The translations under genes were made by a program, and so were the position numbers. Below the pieces are notes generated by a model. The model did no database searches. It was given only the letters and a program-made list of their open reading frames with translations, and was not told where the DNA came from. Positions 32,472 to 39,855 of a stretch of 64,000 nt of DNA are shown here, piece by piece. Positions within the stretch are counted from its first letter, which is position 1; each line of letters begins with the position of its first letter. The DNA lies in the NCBI GenBank assembly GCA_905213905.1, contig CAJMKD010000005.1, forward strand, positions 1-64,000. Reading direction: 5' to 3'. This DNA is from an uncultured Sutterella sp. Its GTDB lineage: Bacteria > Pseudomonadota > Gammaproteobacteria > Burkholderiales > Burkholderiaceae_F.

Positions 32472-32966
32472 ATGGATCTGTATCTGCAAGCAATCCCGCT
32501 CGCCATGCGAGACGCACTGGCGGGCATCAAGGTCGATCCGGAGACCGGAGAGATCACCGAAGGCCTCGACGCTTTTGAAGCGATTGAAGCCAGCGCGACC
32601 GAGAAGATCGAATCGACGGCCCTCTACGTCAAGGAGCTGGCCGCCGACATCGATGCCATGAAGGCTGCCATCGACGAGCTGACCAAGCGCCGCAGCGCGG
32701 CCGCCAAGAAGGCCGACAAGCTGAAGTCGCTCCTGCTTGACGCTGTCCGCGCGACCGGCAAAGTAAAGACCGCGTACGTCACTGTCAGCATCACGCATCG
32801 TCCGGTCGTCGAGCTGGCTGAAGACGCGCTCGACCGTCTGCCGGATGTCTTCAAGAAGGTGACTGTCGAGCCGCGCAAGAAAGACATCATGGCCGCGCTT
32901 AAGGCCGGCGAAGTGATCGACGGCGCGACGCTCGGCCAGAGCGAGAGCGTGATGATTCGCATCTAG
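32472..32966 (+). CDS. Gp157-like protein (recombination/anti-restriction type)
   Basis: 164 residues. VDPETGEITEG, then a coiled coil (TALYVKELAADIDAMKAAID, ELTKRRSAAAKKADKLKSLL) and a small C-terminal domain (VEPRKKDIMAALKAGEVIDG). This is the layout of the siphovirus Gp157 family, found with SSB and annealing proteins and compared with Gam-like nuclease inhibitors. Role inferred from family and context. Confidence 0.75.
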   Translation: MDLYLQAIPLAMRDALAGIKVDPETGEITEGLDAFEAIEASATEKIESTALYVKELAADIDAMKAAIDELTKRRSAAAKKADKLKSLLLDAVRATGKVKTAYVTVSITHRPVVELAEDALDRLPDVFKKVTVEPRKKDIMAALKAGEVIDGATLGQSESVMIRI

Positions 32967-32974
32967 GAGCACAC

Positions 32975-33304
32975 ATGATAGAGAAGCAGAGAGTTGCGAT
33001 AAATCGGCTAGTGAAAGAAGGAGTGGTCGAAATAATAGAAAAATACCCGAATGGGGATATAGACACAGATCGGCTTTTCTTTTTCTTTCTCGAGGTAGTG
33101 AACGCTTTCGCTGAGCTTATGACTCACGGCGACAATCTGGACTACGTCATAAAAAAGGTTAATGACAAAGACTGCACGATCTACGACCATGCTTTATCAG
33201 CAATGGTCGGCTATTGCACCGCGCGAGAGAAGGATCAGGATGCTGTCTTTGAAAAGATCGACCACTGCTATATGTCGGTGCCGCCAGAGTACCTGATCTG
33301 CTAA
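32975..33304 (+). CDS. Unknown early protein, more AT-rich
   Basis: 109 residues, start MIEKQRVAINRLVKEGVVEI after AGGAGC. Helical with RLFFFFLEVVNAFAELM and KKVNDKDCTIYDHALSAMVG. Composition is lower in GC than neighbours, which hints at recent acquisition. No family recognised. Confidence 0.5.
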   Translation: MIEKQRVAINRLVKEGVVEIIEKYPNGDIDTDRLFFFFLEVVNAFAELMTHGDNLDYVIKKVNDKDCTIYDHALSAMVGYCTAREKDQDAVFEKIDHCYMSVPPEYLIC

Positions 33305-33434
33305 CCCCTTTAGGCCGCCGACCGTGATCTTCGTAACGGGACAAGACGGCCGCCTGTGCTACATGGGCGGCCCCACAGATGACGGCGGCTTCTGCTTCTG
33401 GGCAGGCCGCACACCGATAAAAATCGGAGGACTG

Positions 33435-33815
33435 ATGAAATATCGACTCAAAGACAAAAAGCTCGCGGAGCACTTCCGCGCGATCTATCCCGACTTTGAA
33501 GAAAAGCTAGACGAGGCTTGCAAGGATCAAATCGAGGATAAGTATGACTGCATCCTGATGAAGATCTGCCGCCCCACCCAAGAGCGACACGACGGGCTCT
33601 TTTTCCTCAAAGAGGAAGTCGAGTCGGTACCGGCGTATGACCCCAGCGACTGGAATGCCTATCCGCTCGTCACGCCGCCCGAAGACTTTTGGATGCGAAT
33701 CGAGACCTATGACGGTCGCGGGCTACGGTCTTTCTACAAGGCTGGCCGCTGGCTCTCAGACACACATGAGCTGCTCACGTCCGCCGCCAAGCGATTCCGA
33801 CCCTGGGAGGATTGA
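33435..33815 (+). CDS. Unknown early protein
   Basis: 126 residues from ATG 33435, four bases after GGAGG. YRLKDKKLAEHFRAIYPDFE, then VPAYDPSDWNAYPLVTPPED and FWMRIETYDGRGLRSFYKAG. The frame is open upstream to a GTG at 33324 (Gly/Cys-rich stretch) but without a ribosome-binding site. The stop overlaps the next start. Confidence 0.55.
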   Translation: MKYRLKDKKLAEHFRAIYPDFEEKLDEACKDQIEDKYDCILMKICRPTQERHDGLFFLKEEVESVPAYDPSDWNAYPLVTPPEDFWMRIETYDGRGLRSFYKAGRWLSDTHELLTSAAKRFRPWED

Positions 33816-34126
33816 TGGTGACCGGCTATACCTCACAGCCTTCGCTCTTCACAAAAGAGCCGAAGGGATCGCAGTCTCGGCCTGTAGATCTGCCGACGTT
33901 TGTCATGCGCTACCTATGGAAATGCCTGCAGGAAGGCGTCACGGAAGTCATCGTCGAAGATACACAGATCGAGTTCGGCGCTACCGCCCAGCAAGTCTCG
34001 AAGGCCGTCCGCCGTTTCAATGAAACCGGACATAAGCGCTTCTGGCCCGGATTCCACTTTTCTGCCCGAGTTCTCGATGTCTACCGGATAGCCATCAGGG
34101 CCGAACAGGAGAACGTCCTCAAATGA
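33815..34126 (+). CDS. Unknown early protein
   Basis: 103 residues from ATG 33815, overlapping the preceding TGA by one base, with GGGAGG upstream. FVMRYLWKCLQEGVTEVIVE, FGATAQQVSKAVRRFNETGH, RVLDVYRIAIRAEQENVLK. May carry a small winged-helix-like fold; not assigned. Confidence 0.5.
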   Translation: MVTGYTSQPSLFTKEPKGSQSRPVDLPTFVMRYLWKCLQEGVTEVIVEDTQIEFGATAQQVSKAVRRFNETGHKRFWPGFHFSARVLDVYRIAIRAEQENVLK

Positions 34127-34344
34127 CAAAAACACACATCGACTACCAGGCGCTCGAAAGGCTGCTTACTTCCGACAGCTACAAGCTTGAGCCGAGATGG
34201 GACATCGTCCTCGTCTTCGCGCTCAAGCTGCTTAAGTCGGTAGAGCCGGACTCACGATCGATGCCGCTGATCCTCGGCCTCATCGCTATGGCCCGCAAGG
34301 CCGTCCGAGAGGACCCTAAGTACCACACCATCGCTCAAGCCTGA
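34123..34344 (+). CDS. Small unknown early protein
   Basis: 73 residues, helical (YQALERLLTSDSYKLEPRWD, LVFALKLLKSVEP, LILGLIAMARKAVRED). Coupled to the preceding gene by ATGA; its stop begins the terminator stem. Confidence 0.5.
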   Translation: MTKTHIDYQALERLLTSDSYKLEPRWDIVLVFALKLLKSVEPDSRSMPLILGLIAMARKAVREDPKYHTIAQA

Positions 34345-34366
34345 CCCCGCACTCGCGGGGTTTTTC
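34344..34366 (+). terminator. Rho-independent terminator inside the early operon
   Basis: ACCCCGC, loop ACTC, GCGGGGT, then TTTT. It overlaps the last base of the preceding stop codon and comes four bases before the next ATG. Genes to the right need read-through or antitermination. Confidence 0.8.
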
Positions 34367-34369
34367 ATT

Positions 34370-35035
34370 ATGACCATCGCACGCAACGACCACCTTTTCG
34401 CCGAGAAGCTCGCGGCCAAGCGCCGCGTCTCAGCCCTTGAGCGACGCATCGTCTCTCGAGAGCACGCCGCAACCACCTGCCGCTTCATGCAGACGCAGAT
34501 CGCCGACATCCTCGCGAAGCTCGAGCCTCAAGACGCTCGCGCCGACCAGATGGACCCTGCTGTCGTGGACAGCGTGAAAGCGCTGCGCCAAAGCTTCGTC
34601 TCTCTCGTCCAGGATCTGGACATGTACGGCACTGTCCCAGACTTCAAGAACGCCGACAACATCAGGAAGATCGCGACCAAGTCGTCGTCGATCCCGAAGC
34701 CAAAGGCTGTCACCAAGAAGGTCATCGAGGCCATGATCGAGCGTCGCGGCAAGCACGGCCGGCCGAAGGCAGATCTGCACATGCAGAACCTCTCGGCAGA
34801 CATCAAGAAAAGGCTGCGCCACGACACCGACGCGATCGCAGAGATGCAGGAAGGCTTCGACAGCATCCTCGCCAAGTACGGCTTCGAGGCCCGGCTCGCA
34901 CAGCCGGACGATGTCCGCTTCTACATCGAGGACTATCGCGACACCCGTAAAAAATTTCCGGAGCGGTCCTCCGTCTACTCTTACGGCTACGCGTCCGCGA
35001 TCTTCATCGCCCGTGCAAGGAGCTTAATTCGATGA
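34370..35035 (+). CDS. Unknown early protein
   Basis: 221 residues. Basic, helical start (NDHLFAEKLAAKRRVSALER), middle KKVIEAMIERRGKHGRPKAD, end DYRDTRKKFPERSSVYSYGY. No motif known to me. ATG 34370 lies right after the terminator stem and has no clear ribosome-binding site. Confidence 0.5.
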   Translation: MTIARNDHLFAEKLAAKRRVSALERRIVSREHAATTCRFMQTQIADILAKLEPQDARADQMDPAVVDSVKALRQSFVSLVQDLDMYGTVPDFKNADNIRKIATKSSSIPKPKAVTKKVIEAMIERRGKHGRPKADLHMQNLSADIKKRLRHDTDAIAEMQEGFDSILAKYGFEARLAQPDDVRFYIEDYRDTRKKFPERSSVYSYGYASAIFIARARSLIR

Positions 35036-35292
35036 CTCGACTCGACGACGCCAAGCGCTTTAAGAACGCCCGCAAGAGCATCGAGAAAAGCGCCGACATG
35101 CTCAGCAAGCTTCAGATGCGCCTTCAGTACACCGTCGCCACACAGACGATCAGCGCTCAGAAAGGCGAGTACGAGAAAGGCAAAGTTCTCGAGGCCGCTC
35201 AAGACCTGCTGGCGCTCGCTCACAGAGTCGTCACGCAGGCCGTCGTGATGGACGCAACGCACAAAGCGCTTGGTCCGGAGGAAGTGCCATGA
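35032..35292 (+). CDS. Small helical early protein, unknown
   Basis: 86 residues, mostly helix (RKSIEKSADMLSKLQMRLQY, LEAAQDLLALAHRVVTQAVV). ATGA overlaps with both neighbours show one translational unit with 34370-36310. Confidence 0.5.
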   Translation: MTRLDDAKRFKNARKSIEKSADMLSKLQMRLQYTVATQTISAQKGEYEKGKVLEAAQDLLALAHRVVTQAVVMDATHKALGPEEVP

Positions 35293-35579
35293 CCGACCAG
35301 AATCGCTTCTTGTCGGTAAGCGGCTATCTGACTGACAGGAACGCGCCGAAGTTTATCGACGGCTTCAGAGACGCATCCGGAAAGTACGGCGTCACGACGC
35401 CGACCGTGGATGAGGCGCGTGCGATCTGGTGGCGCGTGAAGATCGACAGAAAGACACTTGCGGACCTTGAAGAACAGCATCCGGACAAGTCGCTCAGCTG
35501 GTGCGCCGGCTTCTACTTCGGATGCGAGGCCGCCATCGACGCCATCAGCATCAAAACCCTCGGCTTGGAGGTCCCATGA
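35289..35579 (+). CDS. Small early protein, unknown
   Basis: 96 residues: FLSVSGYLTDRNAPKFIDGF, DEARAIWWRVKIDRKTLADL, WCAGFYFGCEAAIDAISI. The middle looks like a short helical DNA- or protein-binding unit. Not recognised. Confidence 0.5.
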   Translation: MTDQNRFLSVSGYLTDRNAPKFIDGFRDASGKYGVTTPTVDEARAIWWRVKIDRKTLADLEEQHPDKSLSWCAGFYFGCEAAIDAISIKTLGLEVP

Positions 35580-36310
35580 AGAAACCCCGCAAGAAGTACC
35601 GTCCGAAGCCCGTGCGGATGACAGCAACGATCCTCGACGCTGTCATGGGCGACATCACGGACGATGAAATCGCCCGCATCTACGAGCTGGCCGAAGAAGG
35701 CCTCGATCTGCTTCAGCTCGGATCCAAGGATGTGATGGCCTTTCACAAGGTGGACGCTGCAGTTCGAGCAGCCTTCACGCTGGCCGAAGCGTTCGAGCAC
35801 AAGTACGACATCCAGGCGCTATGCGTGCTCGCAACCGGCGCTCTCGTTATGGCGAGCACCTGGAATGAGCATCAGGATCAACCGATCCGAGAAAAGCTTG
35901 TCCACGGCCTTACGGACTCAGATGTCCGCGAGTGCATCACTTCTTCGCTCGAGCCGGTGCAGGCCGTGCTCGACCTTTGGCGGGACATGGTCAAGCAAGC
36001 CAAGCGATCCGAAGTGCTCCGCGCCATGGAAGCAGCCAATCGCTTCTACATCAAAATTCCGCTCTCGAACGTCGCGATCACTGAGGACGGCGGCTTCGAG
36101 CCTCCGAAATCAGACAGCTTCATGCGGGAGCGAGGCATTGCCTGGATCCACGGCCAGTGCAGATCCGGCTTCCTCGACTACGACGGCCGGCTGATCTGGC
36201 GAATGCCGCAGACAAAGAGCCAGGTGCGACTGGATCGGCCGACTCTCCTAGTCCTGATCCCGTCCGGCCAAAAATACGATTTCAAGGAGCTGATATGTCA
36301 GATGCGCTGA
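35576..36310 (+). CDS. Unknown early protein
   Basis: 244 residues from ATG 35576 after GGAGG. Basic start (KKPRKKYRPKPVRMTATILD), helical centre (VDAAVRAAFTLAEAFEHKYD, LCVLATGALVMASTWNEHQD), beta-rich end (GIAWIHGQCRSGFLDYDGRL, RPTLLVLIPSGQKYDFKELI). The C-terminus may be a separate domain. Unknown role; overlaps the excisionase-like gene by 16 bases. Confidence 0.5.
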   Translation: MKKPRKKYRPKPVRMTATILDAVMGDITDDEIARIYELAEEGLDLLQLGSKDVMAFHKVDAAVRAAFTLAEAFEHKYDIQALCVLATGALVMASTWNEHQDQPIREKLVHGLTDSDVRECITSSLEPVQAVLDLWRDMVKQAKRSEVLRAMEAANRFYIKIPLSNVAITEDGGFEPPKSDSFMRERGIAWIHGQCRSGFLDYDGRLIWRMPQTKSQVRLDRPTLLVLIPSGQKYDFKELICQMR

Positions 36311-36552
36311 CCAACTACCAGAAGATCTTCGGTCCGACATCGGACTACGACCTCGAAAATCTCAGCGAGGCAGAAGTGCTTGAGGTTTTCGGATTCAAAG
36401 CGCGGACGCTCTACAAGCGACGCAAGACCGACGGCTTCCCCGACCCTATCGCCCGCAAGTACAATATCGGTGCGCTCCGTGCCTACGTCAAAGCGAAGGC
36501 CGAGCAAGCGCGAAAAGCGAACCGCGAAAAGCTGAAGCGCTTCTTTCCCTGA
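36295..36552 (+). CDS. AlpA/excisionase-like DNA-binding protein
   Basis: 85 residues from ATG 36295 after AAGGAG. ENLSEAEVLEVFGFKARTLY, KRRKTDGFPDPIARKYNIGA, LRAYVKAKAEQARKANREKL is a winged helix of the MerR/AlpA/excisionase type. It is the last gene before the attachment site, where directionality factors usually lie. Confidence 0.7.
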   Translation: MSDALTNYQKIFGPTSDYDLENLSEAEVLEVFGFKARTLYKRRKTDGFPDPIARKYNIGALRAYVKAKAEQARKANREKLKRFFP

Positions 36553-36577
36553 TGTGGGCACAAATGTGGGCACTTTT
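36553..36577. repeat. Direct repeats next to the attachment site
   Basis: TGTGGGCAC, three bases, TGTGGGCAC, between the excisionase-like gene and the tRNA end. Likely arm-type binding sites for the integrase or excisionase. Confidence 0.5.
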
Positions 36578-36612
36578 CGAAAATCGCCTGCATACGCTAC
36601 TCTCGCAAGACG

Positions 36613-36636
36613 TTTCGAATCCCTCTCCTTCCGCCA
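36613..36636 (+). other. Prophage attachment site in the 3' end of tRNA-Ser
   Basis: TTCGAAT (T-loop), CCCTC, TCCTTCC, G, CCA form the last 23 bases of a tRNA-Ser. The five bases before the loop (GACGT) do not pair with CCCTC, so tRNA identity begins at the loop, as expected where phage and host sequences meet. The rebuilt full tRNA should be at the other prophage end, left of the window. Confidence 0.75.
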
Positions 36637-36652
36637 GAACACTTTTTAGAGC

Positions 36653-36691
36653 AACCCCGTTAGATTATTGATCTGACGGGGTTTTCTTTTT
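36653..36691 (+). terminator. Terminator of the tRNA-Ser gene
   Basis: AACCCCGT, 15-base loop, ACGGGGTT, then TTCTTTTTT, 17 bases after the CCA end. It belongs to the host side of the attachment site. Confidence 0.8.
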
Positions 36692-37002
36692 TCTTACTAC
36701 TCTCTCAGACCTTTTCAAGAGCAACCTGACCTTGCTCTTGCGTCGGGCAAGCACACGGACGAGCACAAACCACGCCTGTTTTTTACCCTTTGATAGTATC
36801 GAAGTGGGGAAAAATTAGGGGAAAAATTTGCGATGTTCCGCCAAGAGCGCACAGCAAATACGAGGACCCAAACATGACCACCAGCACGCCTGAGGCCCGC
36901 TTAATCGACGAAGAGTCCGCCCTGTGCGAACTTTTTTTCGAAGAGAAACATTGATGCGGCCGTGCAGCTGGCGGCGACGCCCCCCTTTCCGATGCCTCAA
37001 CG
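36692..37002. other. Host spacer between attachment site and ABC operon
   Basis: About 310 bases. The only reading of note is a 26-codon frame at 36874-36954 (MTTSTPEARLIDEESALCEL) ending after a T7 run; dropping one T would extend it to about 58 codons. It has no clear ribosome-binding site and may be chance or a gene remnant. Confidence 0.5.
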
Positions 37003-37030
37003 AAAAACGCGGCGCCGAAGCTGCCGCGTT
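37003..37030 (-). terminator. Terminator of the ABC importer operon
   Basis: Minus strand: AACGCGGC, loop AGCTTCGGC, GCCGCGTT, then TTTCG; 34 bases after the stop of the binding-protein gene. Confidence 0.75.
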
Positions 37031-37063
37031 GGAAAGCCGATTTACGGCTGAACCTGCTTAAAT

Positions 37064-38014
37064 TTATTTGAACGCCGAAGGCAAAACAATCGACTTCACG
37101 TCGACGGCCTTTTCCATCATGCCGTTTTCGAGCAGGAACTTCTGATCCGCTTCAAGACTCTTGATGTCGGCATCGGTGAGCGTGTCGTAGAAGTTCGACC
37201 ATGCATAGAGCTTCTTGGCGTCTTCAACAGTGATCCCCTGCGCCTTGGCGCCGATCTGAAGCGCCTCGTCCTGGTGCGTGCGAATCCATTCGAGCGCTGC
37301 GCGGTTGACCGCTACGACGCGGTCGTAGGCTTCCGGATACTCTTTGGCGAATGCCTTGCGAACCGTCATCACGAGATTGGGCTCAACATAGCCTTCGCAA
37401 GTGACGATCGTCTTGGCGCCCGCTTCATGGGCCTTGATGATGAGGTTCGCAGCCAGGAGGCCTGCGTCAACCTTGCCGGCAAGCACAGCCCTCATGGCGG
37501 CGCCCGGATCCATGTTGACGAACTCGACGTCGTTGATCGTCATGCCTTCCTTGAGAAGAGCTGCAACGAGGAGCTGATGAAGCACCGTGCCCTTCGGGCC
37601 AGCGACCTTCTTGCCCTTCAGATCCTTCACCGAAAGCGTTTCGCCGGGCTTGCCGACGATGGCGAAGATTTCCTTCGGATGCGCGACGCCCGTAGCAACG
37701 GCAATGGGATTGCCTGCGCCGGCCGCCATCAGAAGGCTTGCCGTATTCATGACGGCGGAGAAGTCCAGGTCGCCCGAGGCCATGGCCTGGCCCTGAACAG
37801 CGCCCGAATTGATCACGCGCCACTTGATGTCGACGCCGTCCTGCTTGAAAGCCTCTTCAAGCATGCCGCGCTCCTTCATCACAATGTTCTGAAGATTGAA
37901 GGGCGCCTTCACGTAAGTAATGGAAATCGACTCAGGCATCGTAGCTGCGCCAGCCGCGGCCGCAACAAGGCTGAGCGCAAAGGCGGCAAAGCCTGTCTTG
38001 AATGAAATAGTCAT
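37064..38014 (-). CDS. ABC importer substrate-binding protein, SsuA/NMT1-like
   Basis: 316 residues from ATG 38014 (MTISFKTGFAAFALSLVAAA), after AAGGAT. A Sec signal peptide with cleavage near AAAAGA. NMT1/SsuA-type fold: NSGAVQGQAMASGDLDFSAV, LKGKKVAGPKGTVLHQLLVA, MDPGAAMRAVLAGKVDAGLL. Relatives bind sulfonates, nitrate or thiamine precursors; the ligand cannot be read here. It follows the fused permease-ATPase gene, with a hairpin between, and ends the operon. Confidence 0.85.
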   Translation of the reverse strand: MTISFKTGFAAFALSLVAAAAGAATMPESISITYVKAPFNLQNIVMKERGMLEEAFKQDGVDIKWRVINSGAVQGQAMASGDLDFSAVMNTASLLMAAGAGNPIAVATGVAHPKEIFAIVGKPGETLSVKDLKGKKVAGPKGTVLHQLLVAALLKEGMTINDVEFVNMDPGAAMRAVLAGKVDAGLLAANLIIKAHEAGAKTIVTCEGYVEPNLVMTVRKAFAKEYPEAYDRVVAVNRAALEWIRTHQDEALQIGAKAQGITVEDAKKLYAWSNFYDTLTDADIKSLEADQKFLLENGMMEKAVDVKSIVLPSAFK

Positions 38015-38077
38015 GCTGAATATCCTTTTGAAACATTTCCGCGCCGCCGCAAGCGTGCGGGCGGATGCTTCCATTCT

Positions 38078-38097
38078 AGAAGGCGCGGCCGCCTTCT
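38078..38097 (-). repeat. Intercistronic hairpin in the ABC operon
   Basis: AGAAGGCG CGGC CGCCTTCT, a perfect 8-bp stem, directly after the permease-ATPase stop and without a T run. Such hairpins slow mRNA decay or reduce read-through. Confidence 0.6.
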
Positions 38098-38098
38098 A

Positions 38099-39739
38099 TC
38101 AGCCGTCCTGAAGCGTCATGAGCCGTCCGAGAATGCGCTCTTCGAGCGCTGCTGTCGCCGGATCCGAAAGTCGGCGCGGCTTTGTCGCCGGCACATCGAC
38201 AACGCTTTCAATGACGCCCCGGGCCATGAGCGCGATGCGGTCGGCCATCGCCACCGCTTCGCGCACATCGTGCGTAATCATGAGCACCGTCATCTTCGTC
38301 TCGGCAAAAATGCGCACGCATTCGAGCTGAAGTTCAGAGCGCGTGAGCGCATCAAGAGCGCCGAATGGCTCATCCATGAGGAGCAGCTGCGGCGAGCGCG
38401 CAAGCGCCCGTGCAAAGCCCACGCGCTGCTGCTGGCCGCCCGACAGATTCTGCGGCCAGTCCTGCGCACGATCGAGAAGCCCGGCGAGTGCGAGCGCGGA
38501 CTCGGCCTTCACCCGCCGCTCTTCGGGCGCGAGCGGCAGAAGCGCAAGCTCGACGTTTTCACGCACCGTCTTCCAGGGCAGAAGCATCGGCGTCTGAAAG
38601 ACGACCCCCAGAACCGGCTTTGCATCGGCGGGCGCGCCTTCCGGGTATTCAAACCGCACGCGTCCCGATGCTGCCGGCAAAAGTCCGGCAATGACCTTCA
38701 AAAGGGTCGTTTTCCCGCAGCCCGATCGGCCGAGCAGCGCCGTCACGGCGCCGCGCTCAAGCCGCAGCGTCACATCGGCAAGCGGCATTCGGCGCACTTC
38801 TCCCGACGCATCGGCGTAGCCCGCGCGAAGCGACTTGATGTCAACCGCCGGAAGCGGCAGCGCAGGCAGAGCACCGGTCGCCTTCGTCTCAGCGCGTCGG
38901 TCCGACGCTGCATCCGCGGGCGCAGGCGCGCGCTTTTGCGGCAGGCAGCCTTCAAGGAGGCGCCGAAAGAGCGCGTCGCAAACCACGCCGAGGACGGCGA
39001 TCGTCAGGATGCCCACCATGACGACGTCGGTGCGCGCCAGCATGGAGGCATCCTCAATGAGGTAGCCGAGCCCCGAAGCGGCAGCAATCAGCTCCGCGCC
39101 GACAAGGGCGCGCCAGGCATAGCCGAAGCCGAGGCGAAGCCCCGTGAAGATTCCGGGCGCCGCGCCCGGCAGCAGTATGTGCCTGAAGTGCTCGCGCTCG
39201 GAAAGCCCAAGGACGCTCGAGAGCGCGGCAAAGCGCCCGCCTGTAGCCTTGAGTGCGTCAAGCGCCGAAAGATGAATTGGAAAGAAGCTCGCGAGCACGA
39301 CAATCGCAAGCTTGGGCGCCTCGTCGATGCCAAGCCACAGAATGAGAAGCGGCACGAGCGAAAGCGGCGGAATGATGCGCAAGCTCTCGAAGATGATCGA
39401 AGCAGCGCGTTCGCTCGCGGCATGCCGATAGAAAAGAAAAGCCGAGCCGAGCGCCAGCGCGGCTGAGATGAGAAAGCCCGCGGCCACGCGCGCGAGCGAG
39501 GTGCCTGCGTGTCGGAAGAGTTCGCCCGAGCTTAGAAGATCAAGCGCGCGTGAAAAAACCGTCTGCGGCGCCGGCAGCAGAATAGGCGGAAAAATCGCCG
39601 CTTCGGCCGCAAGCCACCAAAAAAGCACCAGCAGCGCGGGAAGCGCCCAAGGGAGCAGCCGCCAGCGAATGTGCGCCCGATTGGCTGCGCCCTGGCTCGT
39701 TCTCTCCGGCTCAGGCGCCTGGATGTTCGGCTCGGTCAT
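38099..39739 (-). CDS. Fused ABC importer permease-ATPase (SsuC-SsuB-like)
   Basis: 546 residues from ATG 39739. Residues 25-265 form a BPD-type permease: LLPWALPALLVLFWWLAAEA, SLVPLLILWLGIDEAPKLAI, the EAA loop region GAAPGIFTGLRLGFGYAWRA. Residues 300-546 are an ABC ATPase: Walker A LLGRSGCGKTTLLKVIAG, Q-loop VVFQTPML, signature LSGGQQQRVGFARALA, Walker B LLLMDEPFGALDAL, H-loop ITHDVREAV. In most nitrate/sulfonate/taurine systems these are two proteins. The linker (QKRAPAPADAASDRRAETKA) is low complexity and the frame is continuous, so this is a true fusion. Confidence 0.9.
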   Translation of the reverse strand: MTEPNIQAPEPERTSQGAANRAHIRWRLLPWALPALLVLFWWLAAEAAIFPPILLPAPQTVFSRALDLLSSGELFRHAGTSLARVAAGFLISAALALGSAFLFYRHAASERAASIIFESLRIIPPLSLVPLLILWLGIDEAPKLAIVVLASFFPIHLSALDALKATGGRFAALSSVLGLSEREHFRHILLPGAAPGIFTGLRLGFGYAWRALVGAELIAAASGLGYLIEDASMLARTDVVMVGILTIAVLGVVCDALFRRLLEGCLPQKRAPAPADAASDRRAETKATGALPALPLPAVDIKSLRAGYADASGEVRRMPLADVTLRLERGAVTALLGRSGCGKTTLLKVIAGLLPAASGRVRFEYPEGAPADAKPVLGVVFQTPMLLPWKTVRENVELALLPLAPEERRVKAESALALAGLLDRAQDWPQNLSGGQQQRVGFARALARSPQLLLMDEPFGALDALTRSELQLECVRIFAETKMTVLMITHDVREAVAMADRIALMARGVIESVVDVPATKPRRLSDPATAALEERILGRLMTLQDG

Positions 39740-39754
39740 GAAAAAGCGGCTCCC

Positions 39755-39799
39755 CAAAAAAAGCGGACGGACGCAGCCTGCGCCGCAGCCGTCCGCCGT
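39755..39799 (-). terminator. Terminator after the Na+/H+ antiporter gene
   Basis: Minus strand: GCGGACGG, 18-base loop, CCGTCCGC, then TTTTTTT. A second long stem (GCCTGCGG with its complement near 39804-39839) precedes it. Confidence 0.75.
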
Positions 39800-39855
39800 T
39801 TTGCCTGCGGCGCTTGCCTAAAGCGAAGCGCCCGCAGGCATGCATTCCCCGACGA

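Larger units (their letters stand above)
1..36636. mobile_element. Prophage with contractile tail, left end outside window
   Basis: Continuous phage gene content from the window edge to an attachment site in the 3' end of a tRNA-Ser gene at 36613-36636. It holds terminase, portal, capsid, sheath, tube, tape measure, baseplate, fibres, a DUF1376-type replication initiator, a DnaC-like loader, Cro-like and LexA-like repressors, a Sak4/SSB recombination set and an excisionase-like gene. The head and tail set (DUF1073 portal, DUF2213, DUF2184 capsid, DUF4054, DUF3383 sheath, DUF3277 tube, DUF2612) is known from small myoviruses. Integrase, holin and endolysin are not seen and are expected left of position 1. 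Apart from the two out-of-frame fibre genes the structural genes look intact, so the prophage may be functional. Confidence 0.95.

Noticed and set aside
36874..36954. 26-codon frame ending at a T7 run
   Set aside because: Too short and without a ribosome-binding site; a frameshifted remnant is possible but cannot be supported.
38270..39466. 398-codon plus-strand open frame
   Set aside because: Shadow of the fused ABC gene; composition is Arg/Ala/Lys-rich without motifs.
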